Under the pieces are notes generated by a model. The model saw only the letters and a program-made list of their open reading frames with translations. It was not told where the DNA came from and made no database searches. Positions 17,518 to 27,217 of a DNA stretch of 42,730 bases are shown piece after piece. Source of the DNA: a bacterium (lineage in GTDB: Bacteria > Hydrothermota > UBA3073 > JACQXS01 > JAQTXJ01). The stretch's first letter is position 1; every line of letters begins with the position of its first letter. The stretch spans positions 1-42,730 of the forward strand of contig JAQTXJ010000011.1 of assembly GCA_028688815.1 (NCBI GenBank). Direction: 5' to 3'. A program made the translations under genes and the position numbers.

Positions 17518-20500
17518 TTATTGCAAGATTACTGTTTTGCGCGTGAGTGTACGTTTATTGTTTTGTAACCTTACAAAATATATTCCAGCTGCAATCTTTT
17601 TATTGTAAGCATCGGTTCCGTTCCACTTCACGGTATGATACCCTGCAGTGCATTCACCTTCAAATAATGTCTTTACCAGTCTTCCGCTTACGTTGTAAAT
17701 TTTTAATTTCACATTTCCGGCTTCCGGAATGCCGAATTTTATAAACGTTGAATTCAGTGCCGGGTTCGGATAATTCTGACTCAGGAACATAACTTTTGGA
17801 AGAGTCGTCTCCTCTGCTCCGGTTAGAACTACGGTAAATACTTTTGACGCTATATTATTCGTAGTATCGTTTTCTACGGGGTCGACTTCCGAGATTTTTA
17901 CCCATACCGTATCCAGACCCACTGCCAGTGGTGTCCACATCACGTTCAAATGTGTAATTTTGTTTGCTTCAACCGAAACAAGAGCGCTTGTAATCAGGTT
18001 AGCCGAATCAATATGATGCAGATACACGGATACCAAGCATTCCGCATCTTTTCGGATATTCTTTATATCCGTTCTAATCCAGCACGTATCGTTAATAACC
18101 GGAGGTTTATTTGTAGATATGTCGTTTGTAGTTATATATACATCCGGTAAAGTATCCGAGACCACGCTCAAATGTATTGAATCTCCGCCGATTAATCCTT
18201 TGCTGTCGTGGCCTGTCAGGTATATAGTATGATTTCCGAGAGAAAGCATTGTTGAAAGATTTTTCCCTGTTCCGAGTTGTCCGCTTACGTTTGATGTCCA
18301 TTTCAGAGTAGTGTCATCCACAATCCGGTCTTCCGCGTCGTAAGAATTGGCGCTGAATGCGACTTCCTGGTTTATAGCATAAACAACGCTATCAAAGGGT
18401 TCGGCGATAGATATAGAAGGTGCTTTATTATCTGTCCCAAAATCCCCGTTTGATTCGTCGCTTGAAGTGTTTATGCCGTCAGTGGCGATAACTTTGAATT
18501 TACAGGTCGTTCCGCCCGGGAAAGACTGCATATTTACTAAGTAAGTTGTATCAATTAAATCTATTGCAATGGGCGTCCACACGGAATCCTTAGTATATAA
18601 CAGCCAGTAATAAAGTTGCCCGCCGTCAATATCATTTCCGCTCCATTTCACTCTTACCGTATCCGAGAAGCTTTCTCCGCCGTTCGGGTAGAGAAGCGTT
18701 ACGATTGGCGCATTGGCAGATTTTACAACTTGTTTAATTATGTTGGAGTTATGTTTTATAACTATTTTCTGCGTATTTACAGGGAACTCAAGATTAAAGT
18801 AATACGGGGAACCCTTGAGTGTTGAAGAAGGGACATCTATAAAATCGGGCTCAAAATTTATACCTGATAATACACTTCCTGAGCCGTTCTGACATTCTAT
18901 CCTGTAGTTTCCGGGTTGTCCCGTATCTGCTTCTCCATTTGGAATTTTATAAGAGGGTTTAATCAATGCGGAATCATTATCATAAATATTAAAACTGAAT
19001 GCAATTCTCGGAACGGACGCCTTCTTTTTAGCAGGGAAATTATTTAACAAAATTTTATAAACGGAATCAGATACCCAGTGAGACATAGTGCCGGAGTTAC
19101 CCATAAAACTGTAATAATTATTTCCAACATAATCTTTAGGGTGAGGGTTGTGGATACATCCTTTTGTTCCCTTTTCTACCCACCATCCTTCGCTTGAAAC
19201 AGAACCGTCAGGCTGGGTTTTATAAGGCCAACTGCTATTCCCATCCGTATCCCAGAAACTTCTTATTTCATAGTATTCGTCATTTAATACGTAACCTCTT
19301 CCGTTAAAAACATGTCCCATTTCGTGAGTCGCTACCCATTGATCACCGGGAAATGTTGTGCTATCAATAAGAACGACTCTTGCGTATCCCGAATGAGATA
19401 ACCCATGGCTGAATGTTCCTTTCGGCGCAATACCCACTACCCTGTGGTCTACGTCCTCAGAAGCATAGAGTCTTATAATTGTGCTCATAACTGTTCGGGT
19501 ATTCCAACCGAATGCCCCGCCTGTAACAGTAGAATCTACATTTATAATATTACAATCATATTCTACCATACCCCAGTACATTGGTAAAATTGCTTCTAAA
19601 AATGAGTGGCATTGTTGGGCAAAATCAGTAATGTTTACTGTTGAGAGCCCATGCCATCTTTCTGCAGAAATGGGTCTATATGTTATCCATGCGCGGGGCG
19701 AAGAGACTACTTTTACCGAATCTATCCCGGTATTATTTGTTTCGTTTCTTTCCTCAACTGCTCCGGGAGCGTAATCTACTTCCGCGTTGACTACCGAATT
19801 TCCAGCAGCAGCGAATAAATCTCCAATAGGTATAAAGAAATTGATACTATTGACTCCGGTATTTAATTCAGCATTAGTCCAGACTTTTGCGCCTTTAATA
19901 GAGTTTCCCGCAGAAAAATAATCTGTTCCGTTGAAAGTTAATTTAACGTTTACTCCATTCACAGGCTTGCATCTTCCTGCATCCACAAAAACTCTTACCA
20001 TAGTTGGTTTTCGGGTTACCAAATCAACATCCTGAACAGTCTGGATTGTTTTTACATCTTTTATTTTTAAATCAATATTCGCCAGTTCTACATCATAATA
20101 TGTATTTAAATAGGGCGTGTAATTTATGTTTCCAATTATCGTATCTCCGAGTGCGAATTTACCTGAAGCGGTTTTTGGGCCTCCGCTTCCCCAGTAGCAA
20201 TTCATTGCGCTCATATTGACTGCTCCGTCGTTATTTCTGGCACCGGCACTGTCGTTGCCACATATATTACTATATCCGACATTAAACCATCCTCCCGAAG
20301 TTCCCATGATTCCGTATTTATTGTTTATGATTTCGCTGTATCTTATCTGTGGCAATCCAGTTCCTGATGAATAAATTCCGTAATTGCAGTCCGCGATAAA
20401 AACGCTGCATACCTTGCACGGACTCTTGGCGTTTATGCCTATAGAATCGTCCGTAAATCTGCATCTTGTTATGTTTGCGCTGCCCTTTGCGTTTACGTAA

Positions 20501-21252
20501 CTCGTTACTCCAAATCCTGCTCCCGTAACTTCGACCCATTCCAACGTTCCTTTACAAGAATCTTGAATCGCGACGTTATAATTTGAGCGTGTTCCGGTAT
20601 TGGAAGAAATTTTTATCATAGTATCTTTTTTCCCTAGCATTACGAGATTTCCGGCTGTAGCGCCAAGAACATGTGACGGGTCTATTTTTATTTCCACGCC
20701 GGGTTCGATTGTGAGCGTTGGAGACGATGTATCGCCCCATCCTCCTGTCAAGACAACGCAATCTTGCGCCCAATAAAGAGACCCTTGTATGACAAACGGA
20801 TTGTCTTTTTTCTTCCATATTGTATTTCTTGAAATTTGTCCGCAAATGATGCCCGGATTTGCAGTAATTATATTGCTTTCGGATATTAAAGAATCGCCCC
20901 AATAAATTTTTGTCTGGTAGGTATAAGATGACCCTTTTACTACATTGGTGTCCCTGTATACCATAGGCCCGTCATCCGTAGAATCGATTAAAGTCCCGTT
21001 ACGATATAGTTTATATCCCCAACCGCCGCCACCGTAGGTTATTTCCGCAATATCCACCTCACTGTTCCCCTGGTATAAGACGTAAATTGTATGAGATTTT
21101 GGAACGCCGTTTTTCTTGAATTCCGCACGTGAAATACTGTGTGCAGTTATTTTTTCTTTTACGATTTTTTCACCGGTATTTTTTACCGTTATAAAATCAC
21201 CGTAGCATAAATTTGTCACAAAAAACAGCACAAACATAATACATCTTTTCAT
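17518..21252 (-). CDS. Secreted M64-like metallopeptidase with beta-helix and FlgD-like sorting domain
   Basis: The product is 1244 residues with a signal peptide (MKRCIMFVLFFVTNLCYG). Right-handed beta-helix repeats (about 130-385, many N-I-x-R-C-x-F and Y-G-I-Y turns) lead to a CARDB-like Ig region (about 390-500). The metallopeptidase domain (about 530-740) has WVATHEMGHVFNG with HExxH near residues 640-644 and a downstream N-D-E-Y-Y-E. This resembles the IgA peptidase M64 HExGHxFGGLxDEY pattern with about 5 extra residues. Further Ig-like domains follow. The C terminus (about 1150-1244) is a FlgD-like/type IX-like sorting domain (QNYPNPALNSTFIKFGIP ... GIYFVRLQ). The start is fixed by AGGAGGT (21256-21262). 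It probably acts outside the cell or on its surface. Its neighbour upstream is a second sorting-domain peptidase, so the pair is likely functionally linked. Confidence 0.8.
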   Translation of the reverse strand: MKRCIMFVLFFVTNLCYGDFITVKNTGEKIVKEKITAHSISRAEFKKNGVPKSHTIYVLYQGNSEVDIAEITYGGGGWGYKLYRNGTLIDSTDDGPMVYRDTNVVKGSSYTYQTKIYWGDSLISESNIITANPGIICGQISRNTIWKKKDNPFVIQGSLYWAQDCVVLTGGWGDTSSPTLTIEPGVEIKIDPSHVLGATAGNLVMLGKKDTMIKISSNTGTRSNYNVAIQDSCKGTLEWVEVTGAGFGVTSYVNAKGSANITRCRFTDDSIGINAKSPCKVCSVFIADCNYGIYSSGTGLPQIRYSEIINNKYGIMGTSGGWFNVGYSNICGNDSAGARNNDGAVNMSAMNCYWGSGGPKTASGKFALGDTIIGNINYTPYLNTYYDVELANIDLKIKDVKTIQTVQDVDLVTRKPTMVRVFVDAGRCKPVNGVNVKLTFNGTDYFSAGNSIKGAKVWTNAELNTGVNSINFFIPIGDLFAAAGNSVVNAEVDYAPGAVEERNETNNTGIDSVKVVSSPRAWITYRPISAERWHGLSTVNITDFAQQCHSFLEAILPMYWGMVEYDCNIINVDSTVTGGAFGWNTRTVMSTIIRLYASEDVDHRVVGIAPKGTFSHGLSHSGYARVVLIDSTTFPGDQWVATHEMGHVFNGRGYVLNDEYYEIRSFWDTDGNSSWPYKTQPDGSVSSEGWWVEKGTKGCIHNPHPKDYVGNNYYSFMGNSGTMSHWVSDSVYKILLNNFPAKKKASVPRIAFSFNIYDNDSALIKPSYKIPNGEADTGQPGNYRIECQNGSGSVLSGINFEPDFIDVPSSTLKGSPYYFNLEFPVNTQKIVIKHNSNIIKQVVKSANAPIVTLLYPNGGESFSDTVRVKWSGNDIDGGQLYYWLLYTKDSVWTPIAIDLIDTTYLVNMQSFPGGTTCKFKVIATDGINTSSDESNGDFGTDNKAPSISIAEPFDSVVYAINQEVAFSANSYDAEDRIVDDTTLKWTSNVSGQLGTGKNLSTMLSLGNHTIYLTGHDSKGLIGGDSIHLSVVSDTLPDVYITTNDISTNKPPVINDTCWIRTDIKNIRKDAECLVSVYLHHIDSANLITSALVSVEANKITHLNVMWTPLAVGLDTVWVKISEVDPVENDTTNNIASKVFTVVLTGAEETTLPKVMFLSQNYPNPALNSTFIKFGIPEAGNVKLKIYNVSGRLVKTLFEGECTAGYHTVKWNGTDAYNKKIAAGIYFVRLQNNKRTLTRKTVILQ

Positions 21253-21321
21253 CTTACCTCCTTTTAAAAAACTACTTCAACCAACGGGCATAAAATGGAC
21301 TATATCCCGTACTATCCGAAC

Positions 21322-21396
21322 GGGCATAGCATGCTATGCCCCTACAAAAAAATTAACTAATTTACAGATGGGCAAACGCATAAGTTTGCCCCTACA
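21322..21396. repeat. Two family B palindromes ending in CTACA
   Basis: Two copies sit in tandem in the 205-base gap between the peptidase genes. The first is the perfect palindrome GGGCATAGCATGCTATGCCC (21322-21341) followed by CTACA. The second is GGGCAAAC (21370-21377) / GTTTGCCC (21384-21391) followed by CTACA. The stems differ in sequence but each is fully complementary. A third copy, GGACTTGAT/ATCAAGTCC plus CTACA, is at 33674-33698. I recognise such GTAGGG-flanked palindromes as common intergenic repeats in many bacteria. Confidence 0.75.
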
Positions 21397-21434
21397 TACT
21401 AAATAAATTGCAAAAAAATTCAAATGTCAAATTT

Positions 21435-21452
21435 CCTGAAAATTCTTTCAGG
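21435..21452 (-). terminator. Hairpin just downstream of the C25 peptidase gene
   Basis: CCTGAAA (21435-21441) and TTTCAGG (21446-21452) form a 7-bp stem with a 4-base loop, 6 bases beyond the end of the gene. The following minus-strand sequence is AT-rich but the T-run is about 15 bases further on, so termination here is only a guess. Confidence 0.35.
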
Positions 21453-21457
21453 GTAAT

Positions 21458-24400
21458 TTATTTCAGCAATATTAATTTTCTAACTTTTGTATCTCCGATG
21501 CCTTCAATTTTTATAAAATATATTCCTGTTGGCGCCGGATTTTCATTTGTATCTTTCCCGTACCAATACACGTTATAAGTCCCTGGTTTTACGGTATTAT
21601 TAAAAAGCGTTTTTATATGTTGTCCCGCAAGATTAAAGACATTAATTTTAACGTTTGCATTTTCAGGGACTGAAAAAGACAGCAATGTTTTCTTATTAAA
21701 AGGATTTGGCATTGTCTGTGATATGGATAAGGTAAACTTATTATCTGCTTTTTCTTCTACACCGGGATTGGAAGGAGTAAATTTATACCATCCCGTATGC
21801 CACACATCATTTTGAGATGTTGACCATTCTATGTCTTTGGAATCTCCCTGAGTATTCCATACATAAGTGTGATTTAAGCTCGAACCGATAATTTCAATAA
21901 ACCCGTCATTATCTAAATCTGCAAGTGTAGGTGATGGGGATGCCAGATTAGAATCTGCCGTAAACTTTGGAAAACTTGGAATCAAAACCCCGCTGTCAGT
22001 GAAAGCATAGAATTTGCCTTTATCCCTTGTGCCAACTACAATTTCCATACCGGGGTTCGTATAAATATCTCCTATAACCGCCGAAGTAAAGATTTCACTT
22101 TTTACTGAAAGGGTTTCAGGCCAACCCGGAAAGAAGTTACCGGTATAGTCAAATACAAACAGAACAGGGTTATAATTGTATAAAGAATCCGTTGATGGCA
22201 TTACTATTTCAAGCAATGAATCTCCGTTCAGGTCGCCCAGCGCAGGCTGAAAAAATGGTTCCATAAAAGGTACAATAATAGGTTTAGGCCAGCCGGGCAT
22301 CCTGCTCCCATCGGATTTAAAAATATAAATGCTATCGAAGCTTCTACCGCAGGTCGGAACAACTATTTCAAGAGAGTCATTATTATCAATATCACCGATT
22401 GCAGGGATTCCTATTTCCCTGCTTAGCTGCATCGGCCAACCTGCTAACGTTGTTTTATCTTTTTTAATAACACATACTTCTCCAAGGCTGTTGCCAAATA
22501 TTATTTCTTTTTCGTTGTCACCGTTTATGTCCGCCACTGCGGATTTATAAATACCGGGTGCATAAATCGGCCAACCCGATACAATACTTCCATCTCCCTT
22601 AATCCGGTATAAACTGTCGCCCGAACAATACAGGATTTCAGCAATAGAATCATTGTTGAAATCACATAACGTCGGTGAAGTGTAAGCCATCCCGGGAAGA
22701 GACCTAGGAAATGAAGTTACTATTGTTCCGTTATGATGCCAGGCGTAGAGTTTGGTTTTTTCGGCTGCTACCATTTCAAGGTCGCCATCCCCGTCAATAT
22801 CTCCAACTGACGGTGCGCCATAAAGCCAATCGCTTGATGAAGTATTGAATAGTTTGTTCCCCTGGTTATCATAAACAAATAAACCCTCGGCTTTGCTTAT
22901 TAGTAATTCGTTTCTACCGTCAAGATTTACGTCGCAGACAGTAGGTGAACCAAACCAGCCTCCGTAAACCGGAAATCCCGGCAACCCGGATTCATCAATG
23001 TTTATTTCTATTACAGATTCAAAAGTATCGCTTCCGTAAACGTTTAATTTAATAGCATAAACTTCAAGAGGAATCTGCCCGAGTACCCATATTCCAAGTG
23101 TATCGTTGCCTTTTTCGCTTATTCCGTTGTTTCTCAGTACAATCCCTGTTGTATCCCATACGTCAGGCCCGCTCTTTTTCTTAAATTTTATCGTATAATT
23201 AGTAAAATTAGAAACAAAAGCGTTGCCTTTAAAATATACAGTATCGGAGTTGCTGTATGCCGGTGATTTATTGGCTATATCCAATGCGCAGTTATTTATG
23301 CGATAATACTTTTTATCTTCTCCTATTTTTCCACTGGAATCTTTTACAATAAGTTTAATAGTAACTAAACTGTCTTCAGTTATTAACCGCGTGTTTAATA
23401 GACACAACGTATCGTTTGTTACGGGTTGATAAAAAGAATCGGAAACAGGAACCCACAATGAAGGAGTTTTTCCCATTCCGTATTCAATTTTGTAATTCAA
23501 GAACGTAGCTCCGGCAGCATCTCCCTTTTTAGCCGTTCCTTGCATCAGCACATCTCCAAATATTGTAGCATAGTTATTCGGGGAAGAAATATTTGCGTTT
23601 GGCGGAAGATATTCGGTAATAATAGGCGTTTCAGGGTCGCCAAGAAGATTAATCGTGAAATAACACCATCTCATTGTTCCGGTAGCTCCCATAGCGGTTA
23701 CCAGGTCTTCTTTTGCGTCATTAAGTGCATCGCCTAAATTCTTTATATTTTCCGTAAATATCGCATCCAGGAACTGATGGTCAAAGTGTTCCCCGGGACC
23801 TTCCCAGAGCCCGGAAGAATACCATCCAAAGCGAGTATTACCGATGTATGCAAATGCTCCTGTTGGCGAAAATATAAATGATTCGGAAATTGCTTCAGAG
23901 GGACCGCTCATCGCTTCATCAAAACCTGCGGTATAACATCCCTGGGAATATATCAGCGGGTAATCGGCGTTCCCTATATTTCCGCCAAATAAATTCATTA
24001 CTTCCGAACTATTTGCGTGTCCAAGATGATTCAAAATGTGTGTCCCTTTGAGGAGTTCAGCTTCAACAGCTTCGGAAGAAAACGTCTCATCCCTGTCATA
24101 CAACCTTGTTATACTAAATTTTGGAAGAAGTAAATAAGCAAGACTATCTTTTTTATCTCCGCCTTGAGTATAAGGATCAAGGTATTCACCGACAAACAAG
24201 GCTCTGTTAAAGTAATTTGGGTTTGTTCTGTTCTCATAATAAATTAGTTTTTTTATATAATTGCCTGCTTCTTCAGGCGTTTCTACGGTTATTCTTCCGA
24301 CCGCTATTTCGAAAAGAAAATCGGCTTCTTCTCCGGAAGTTCCGGTTCCGCCGCCTGCCGTATCGCCTTCCCCGTAAACGCCGTCACCGTCGGTATCCCA

Positions 24401-25405
24401 ATTGCCATCAAGTCCTGCGTAATAAATGTCGCTTGCCATAGTAGAATCAATCGGGCTTCCTACGCCGTCAGTTCCCCATGCTAACAAACCTCTTACAGGG
24501 ATAATTTCGTCGTCCCCGCCGAGAGCAACCCATTTAAGAGGATGGGCAGTTCCACTCCATGTGGTGTAGCAGGCTTTTATAAAATTCCTAATTTTTTCCT
24601 GATTGTCAACGCCTGTATAATTAGCATATATTGAATCCGTAGTAAACAGCCCGGCTTGTATTCCACGGGAGTTTTTCCAGTTTACGAGTACCTGAAACGA
24701 GTCTTTCAGGGGTGTGCCGGTTATAAGGATATAATCAAACGGACCTGATTTAGATGCAAGAGTGCCAGGTGTGGGTATTGGTTTAGTAAGACTATTATAG
24801 GAGAATAATGCTTCGCTATTTTCTATATTTTGTAGTATCTTATCAGAAGTTTTTCCACCCGTAATTCTCATTGCCGATTGTTCTGTTTTTGTTTTTGTGT
24901 CCGGTGTTGTAGTTATTTCCAAGGTTACTTTTTTATAATAGAGTATTTTACCCGTTTTGGGGATGTAGCAGACAGGAAAAATCTGCCCTGTCAGTATGTC
25001 AAATCCGTTAAGTCTATGTGTTAAATAATTGGAGATTGATTCTCCGGGGTAGGGAGAGGATTGTTTATATATTTTGCTGTCTTTAACTGTTTTTATTTTA
25101 TCTTCTTTTACAGAAGTAGGTATTATAGGAGGTCCGGGCTGAATATCATAATAGCCTTTCAAGGTTTCGGTTTCACAGGGGATTAACTTAACGTTTAGGA
25201 CTTTTTCTCCTGCAGGAATGAGTATTTTTATGTCTTTTGAAGGCAGAACCGGTTTGCCGGGTTGTATAATGGGACTAAGTCCTGCGATGGAAATAAGGTC
25301 GTATTGCCCGTGTTTTACCGAAGGTTTTTGGAATTCGTAATTGATTTTTATAGTTTCCGCAGAAAGGGTTTGGGCAAGTAGCAGAAAATAAATTATTAAT
25401 TTCAT
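21458..25405 (-). CDS. Gingipain-like C25 cysteine peptidase with FG-GAP repeats and FlgD-like sorting domain
   Basis: The product is 1315 residues. The start at 25405 (MKLIIYFLLLAQTLSA, a signal peptide) is fixed by AGGAGGT at 25409-25415; an upstream in-frame ATG at 25525 overlaps the promoter. A C25 propeptide-like region (about 25-215) precedes the caspase-fold catalytic domain (about 220-595), with catalytic H463 in HLGHAN and C490 in YSQGCYTAG. From about 805 to 1170 there are seven or more FG-GAP/VCBS repeats (DVNLDGRNELLI, DIDGDGDLEMVA, DLDNDGFIEIIG), which usually form a Ca2+-binding propeller. The end (about 1223-1315) is a FlgD-like/type IX-like sorting domain (MPNPFNKKTLLSFSVPENAN ... 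PTGIYFIKI). Gingipain relatives degrade or mature extracellular proteins. Confidence 0.88.
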   Translation of the reverse strand: MKLIIYFLLLAQTLSAETIKINYEFQKPSVKHGQYDLISIAGLSPIIQPGKPVLPSKDIKILIPAGEKVLNVKLIPCETETLKGYYDIQPGPPIIPTSVKEDKIKTVKDSKIYKQSSPYPGESISNYLTHRLNGFDILTGQIFPVCYIPKTGKILYYKKVTLEITTTPDTKTKTEQSAMRITGGKTSDKILQNIENSEALFSYNSLTKPIPTPGTLASKSGPFDYILITGTPLKDSFQVLVNWKNSRGIQAGLFTTDSIYANYTGVDNQEKIRNFIKACYTTWSGTAHPLKWVALGGDDEIIPVRGLLAWGTDGVGSPIDSTMASDIYYAGLDGNWDTDGDGVYGEGDTAGGGTGTSGEEADFLFEIAVGRITVETPEEAGNYIKKLIYYENRTNPNYFNRALFVGEYLDPYTQGGDKKDSLAYLLLPKFSITRLYDRDETFSSEAVEAELLKGTHILNHLGHANSSEVMNLFGGNIGNADYPLIYSQGCYTAGFDEAMSGPSEAISESFIFSPTGAFAYIGNTRFGWYSSGLWEGPGEHFDHQFLDAIFTENIKNLGDALNDAKEDLVTAMGATGTMRWCYFTINLLGDPETPIITEYLPPNANISSPNNYATIFGDVLMQGTAKKGDAAGATFLNYKIEYGMGKTPSLWVPVSDSFYQPVTNDTLCLLNTRLITEDSLVTIKLIVKDSSGKIGEDKKYYRINNCALDIANKSPAYSNSDTVYFKGNAFVSNFTNYTIKFKKKSGPDVWDTTGIVLRNNGISEKGNDTLGIWVLGQIPLEVYAIKLNVYGSDTFESVIEINIDESGLPGFPVYGGWFGSPTVCDVNLDGRNELLISKAEGLFVYDNQGNKLFNTSSSDWLYGAPSVGDIDGDGDLEMVAAEKTKLYAWHHNGTIVTSFPRSLPGMAYTSPTLCDFNNDSIAEILYCSGDSLYRIKGDGSIVSGWPIYAPGIYKSAVADINGDNEKEIIFGNSLGEVCVIKKDKTTLAGWPMQLSREIGIPAIGDIDNNDSLEIVVPTCGRSFDSIYIFKSDGSRMPGWPKPIIVPFMEPFFQPALGDLNGDSLLEIVMPSTDSLYNYNPVLFVFDYTGNFFPGWPETLSVKSEIFTSAVIGDIYTNPGMEIVVGTRDKGKFYAFTDSGVLIPSFPKFTADSNLASPSPTLADLDNDGFIEIIGSSLNHTYVWNTQGDSKDIEWSTSQNDVWHTGWYKFTPSNPGVEEKADNKFTLSISQTMPNPFNKKTLLSFSVPENANVKINVFNLAGQHIKTLFNNTVKPGTYNVYWYGKDTNENPAPTGIYFIKIEGIGDTKVRKLILLK

Positions 25406-25434
25406 AGTACCTCCTTTAATTTTATATCTTTTGA

Positions 25435-25463
25435 ATTCTAAAATAGCGGAAAGGGTTTGTAAA
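25435..25463 (-). promoter_or_regulatory. Promoter of the C25 peptidase gene
   Basis: On the minus strand TTTACA (25458-25463), a 17-base spacer and TAGAAT (25435-25440). A leader of roughly 23 bases carries the AGGAGGT ribosome binding site (25409-25415), unlike the leaderless genes. Confidence 0.5.
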
Positions 25464-25683
25464 GTTATTTTAAAGGGAAAGCAGAGAAGAGTTTGCCACA
25501 AAAACACTAAAGCACGAAATTGCACTAAACAGAAAAATAGAGAAATTAGCTACGGATAAAGGACCCCTGCGGAGCGGGATAACAAACTCTAAGGATTGCA
25601 TCCAAGAGTTTGTAAACGGATTTTCACGGATACAGAAAATAGAAAACGGAAAGATTTTAAACTTGCCAAACTCAAAAAAAGAA
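25464..25683. repeat. Intergenic repeats between divergent peptidase and transsulfuration genes (family A copy 5)
   Basis: In the 367-base gap 25406-25772 are phrase repeats (TTGCCACAAAAACACTAAAG, TTTTCACGGATACAGAAAAT). Family A copy 5 has an imperfect head CCCCTGC-gga-GCGGG, GGATA, and perfect 9-bp arms ACAAACTCT (25582-25590) / AGAGTTTGT (25605-25613). No riboswitch-like structure was recognised before the sulfur amino acid gene. Confidence 0.7.
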
Positions 25684-25724
25684 TTGACAAATACGATAAA
25701 AATCCAATATTAGAACAATATAAT
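25684..25724 (+). promoter_or_regulatory. Promoter region of the cystathionine gamma-synthase/lyase gene
   Basis: TTGACA (25684-25689) is followed at 18 bases by TATTAG (25708-25713). A perfect TATAAT occurs slightly further on (25719-25724) but at non-ideal spacing. The leader is strongly A-rich and has no Shine-Dalgarno sequence. Confidence 0.4.
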
Positions 25725-25772
25725 ATAAAATTAAGACAATATAAATAAAACAATAATAAAAATTAAAACATT

Positions 25773-26936
25773 ATGAAAGACAATATGAAAGACGATATGA
25801 AGTTTGAAACTAAAGCGATACACGTTGGGCAGTCTCCTGATTCTGCAACCGGTGCTGTTACTACGCCGATTTACCAGACATCTACATATTTCCAGGAAAG
25901 TCCCGGCAAACATAAAGGTTACGAATACAGCAGGACAGGAAATCCTACAAGAACTGCACTTGAAGAATGCCTTGCAAGCCTTGAGAATTGTAAATACGGA
26001 CTTGCTTTTTCATCCGGTATGGCAGCAATAAATACCGTTATGGGTTTGCTGAAGGCAGGAGATAATATAATTTCCACTTTAGATGTATACGGCGGGACTT
26101 ATAGACTTTTTAAAAACGTATTTAATAATTACGGGCTGACTTTTACTTTTGTTGATGCCACAAACCCTAAGAATGTTACTAATGCGATAACTCCTGAGAC
26201 TAAAATGCTTTGGGTGGAAACGCCAACTAATCCATTATTAAAAATCATAGACTTGAAATCATTTGCAGATATGGGCAAAAAACATAATTTGATTACCGTA
26301 GTGGATAATACTTTTGCTACACCATATTTCCAGAGACCTGTGGATTTTGGTATAGACATTGTTCTTCACAGCGCTACGAAATATCTTGGCGGACACAGTG
26401 ACGTTATAGCAGGCGCGGTAACTACTAATAATGAAACTTATTATAAAAGATTGAAATTCTGCCAGAATGCAATCGGTGGAGTTCCCGGGCCTTTTGACTC
26501 GTGGCTTGTTTTAAGAGGAATAAAGACTCTCGTCGTAAGGATGAAAGAACATTTTTCAAATGCGTTAAAAATAGCAGAGTTTCTTAACTCTCATCCTAAA
26601 GTAGAAAAAACATATTTCCCTTATTTGCCTTCAGACCCGCAATATAAACTTGCAAAAAAACAAATGAGCGGGATGAGCGGGATGATTGCGTTTGACATCA
26701 AAGGTGGGTACAAGGAGACTAAAAAATTTCTTGAAAGCGTAAAGTTTTTTACCCTTGCCGAAAGTCTTGGCGGGGTTGAATCTTTAATCAGTCATCCTGC
26801 AACGATGAGTCACAGTTCACTTACAACTGAAGATAAAACAAAAATGGGCATAAAAGATAACTTAATCAGGTTGTCCGTGGGAATTGAAAATGTTGATGAC
26901 CTGTTAAAAGATATTGAACAAGCGTTGGAGAAATAA
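25773..26936 (+). CDS. Cystathionine gamma-lyase/gamma-synthase (Cys/Met PLP enzyme)
   Basis: The product is 387 residues, normal for the family. Motifs are YEYSRTGNPTR, the PLP-binding SSGMAAI, DNTFATPYFQRP, and the Schiff-base lysine K203 in HSATKYLGGHSD; GGVESLISHPATMSH closes the active site. The enzyme either makes cystathionine from an activated homoserine and cysteine or cleaves cystathionine to cysteine. The neighbouring cystathionine beta-synthase-like gene favours the lyase direction (reverse transsulfuration, MccA/MccB-like). Three in-frame ATGs (25773, 25788, 25800) lie in a repeated ATGAAAGA/ATATGAA stretch without a Shine-Dalgarno site. Homologues usually begin near MKFETKAIHVG, so 25800 is a possible true start. 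Confidence 0.9.
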   Translation: MKDNMKDDMKFETKAIHVGQSPDSATGAVTTPIYQTSTYFQESPGKHKGYEYSRTGNPTRTALEECLASLENCKYGLAFSSGMAAINTVMGLLKAGDNIISTLDVYGGTYRLFKNVFNNYGLTFTFVDATNPKNVTNAITPETKMLWVETPTNPLLKIIDLKSFADMGKKHNLITVVDNTFATPYFQRPVDFGIDIVLHSATKYLGGHSDVIAGAVTTNNETYYKRLKFCQNAIGGVPGPFDSWLVLRGIKTLVVRMKEHFSNALKIAEFLNSHPKVEKTYFPYLPSDPQYKLAKKQMSGMSGMIAFDIKGGYKETKKFLESVKFFTLAESLGGVESLISHPATMSHSSLTTEDKTKMGIKDNLIRLSVGIENVDDLLKDIEQALEK

Positions 26937-27217
26937 TGAAAGAAACTAAAATCAACCACAGAGGACACGGAAAAAAACCAAAAACTTGCCACAAAAGCAC
27001 GAAAACACAAAATTCCCAGTAAAACTGGATAACAAGCCCTAAATGACTTAAGGGCTTGTAAACACTAAACAGAAAAGTTTAGAGTTAAAATAAAAAGAAA
27101 GAGACAAACAGATGATAAAATATTTTTACTGTAGAGGGCACAGAGGAAAAATTAGTTCTCAGTTTTTATCTCTGCGTACTCTGCGTCTCTGCGGTGAAAA
27201 TTTTATCCGTTAACTAT
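26937..27217. repeat. Repeat-filled gap with family A copy 6 and CTCTGCG phrases
   Basis: Family A copy 6 has head CCAGT-aaa-ACTGG (27016-27028), GGATA and perfect 9-bp arms ACAAGCCCT (27032-27040) / AGGGCTTGT (27051-27059). Upstream is an ACCACAGAGGACACGG phrase. Downstream is an 8-9 base periodic phrase, CTCTGCGTACTCTGCGTCTC (around 27170-27190), running almost to the next gene's start. Confidence 0.7.

Noticed and set aside
25406-25525. Longer start for the C25 peptidase at 25525.
   Set aside because: The extension spans the promoter, and a signal peptide with AGGAGGT begins at 25405.
25406-25772. Possible SAM or other sulfur-related riboswitch before the transsulfuration genes.
   Set aside because: Only the repeat hairpin and phrase repeats are seen; no known riboswitch core was recognised.
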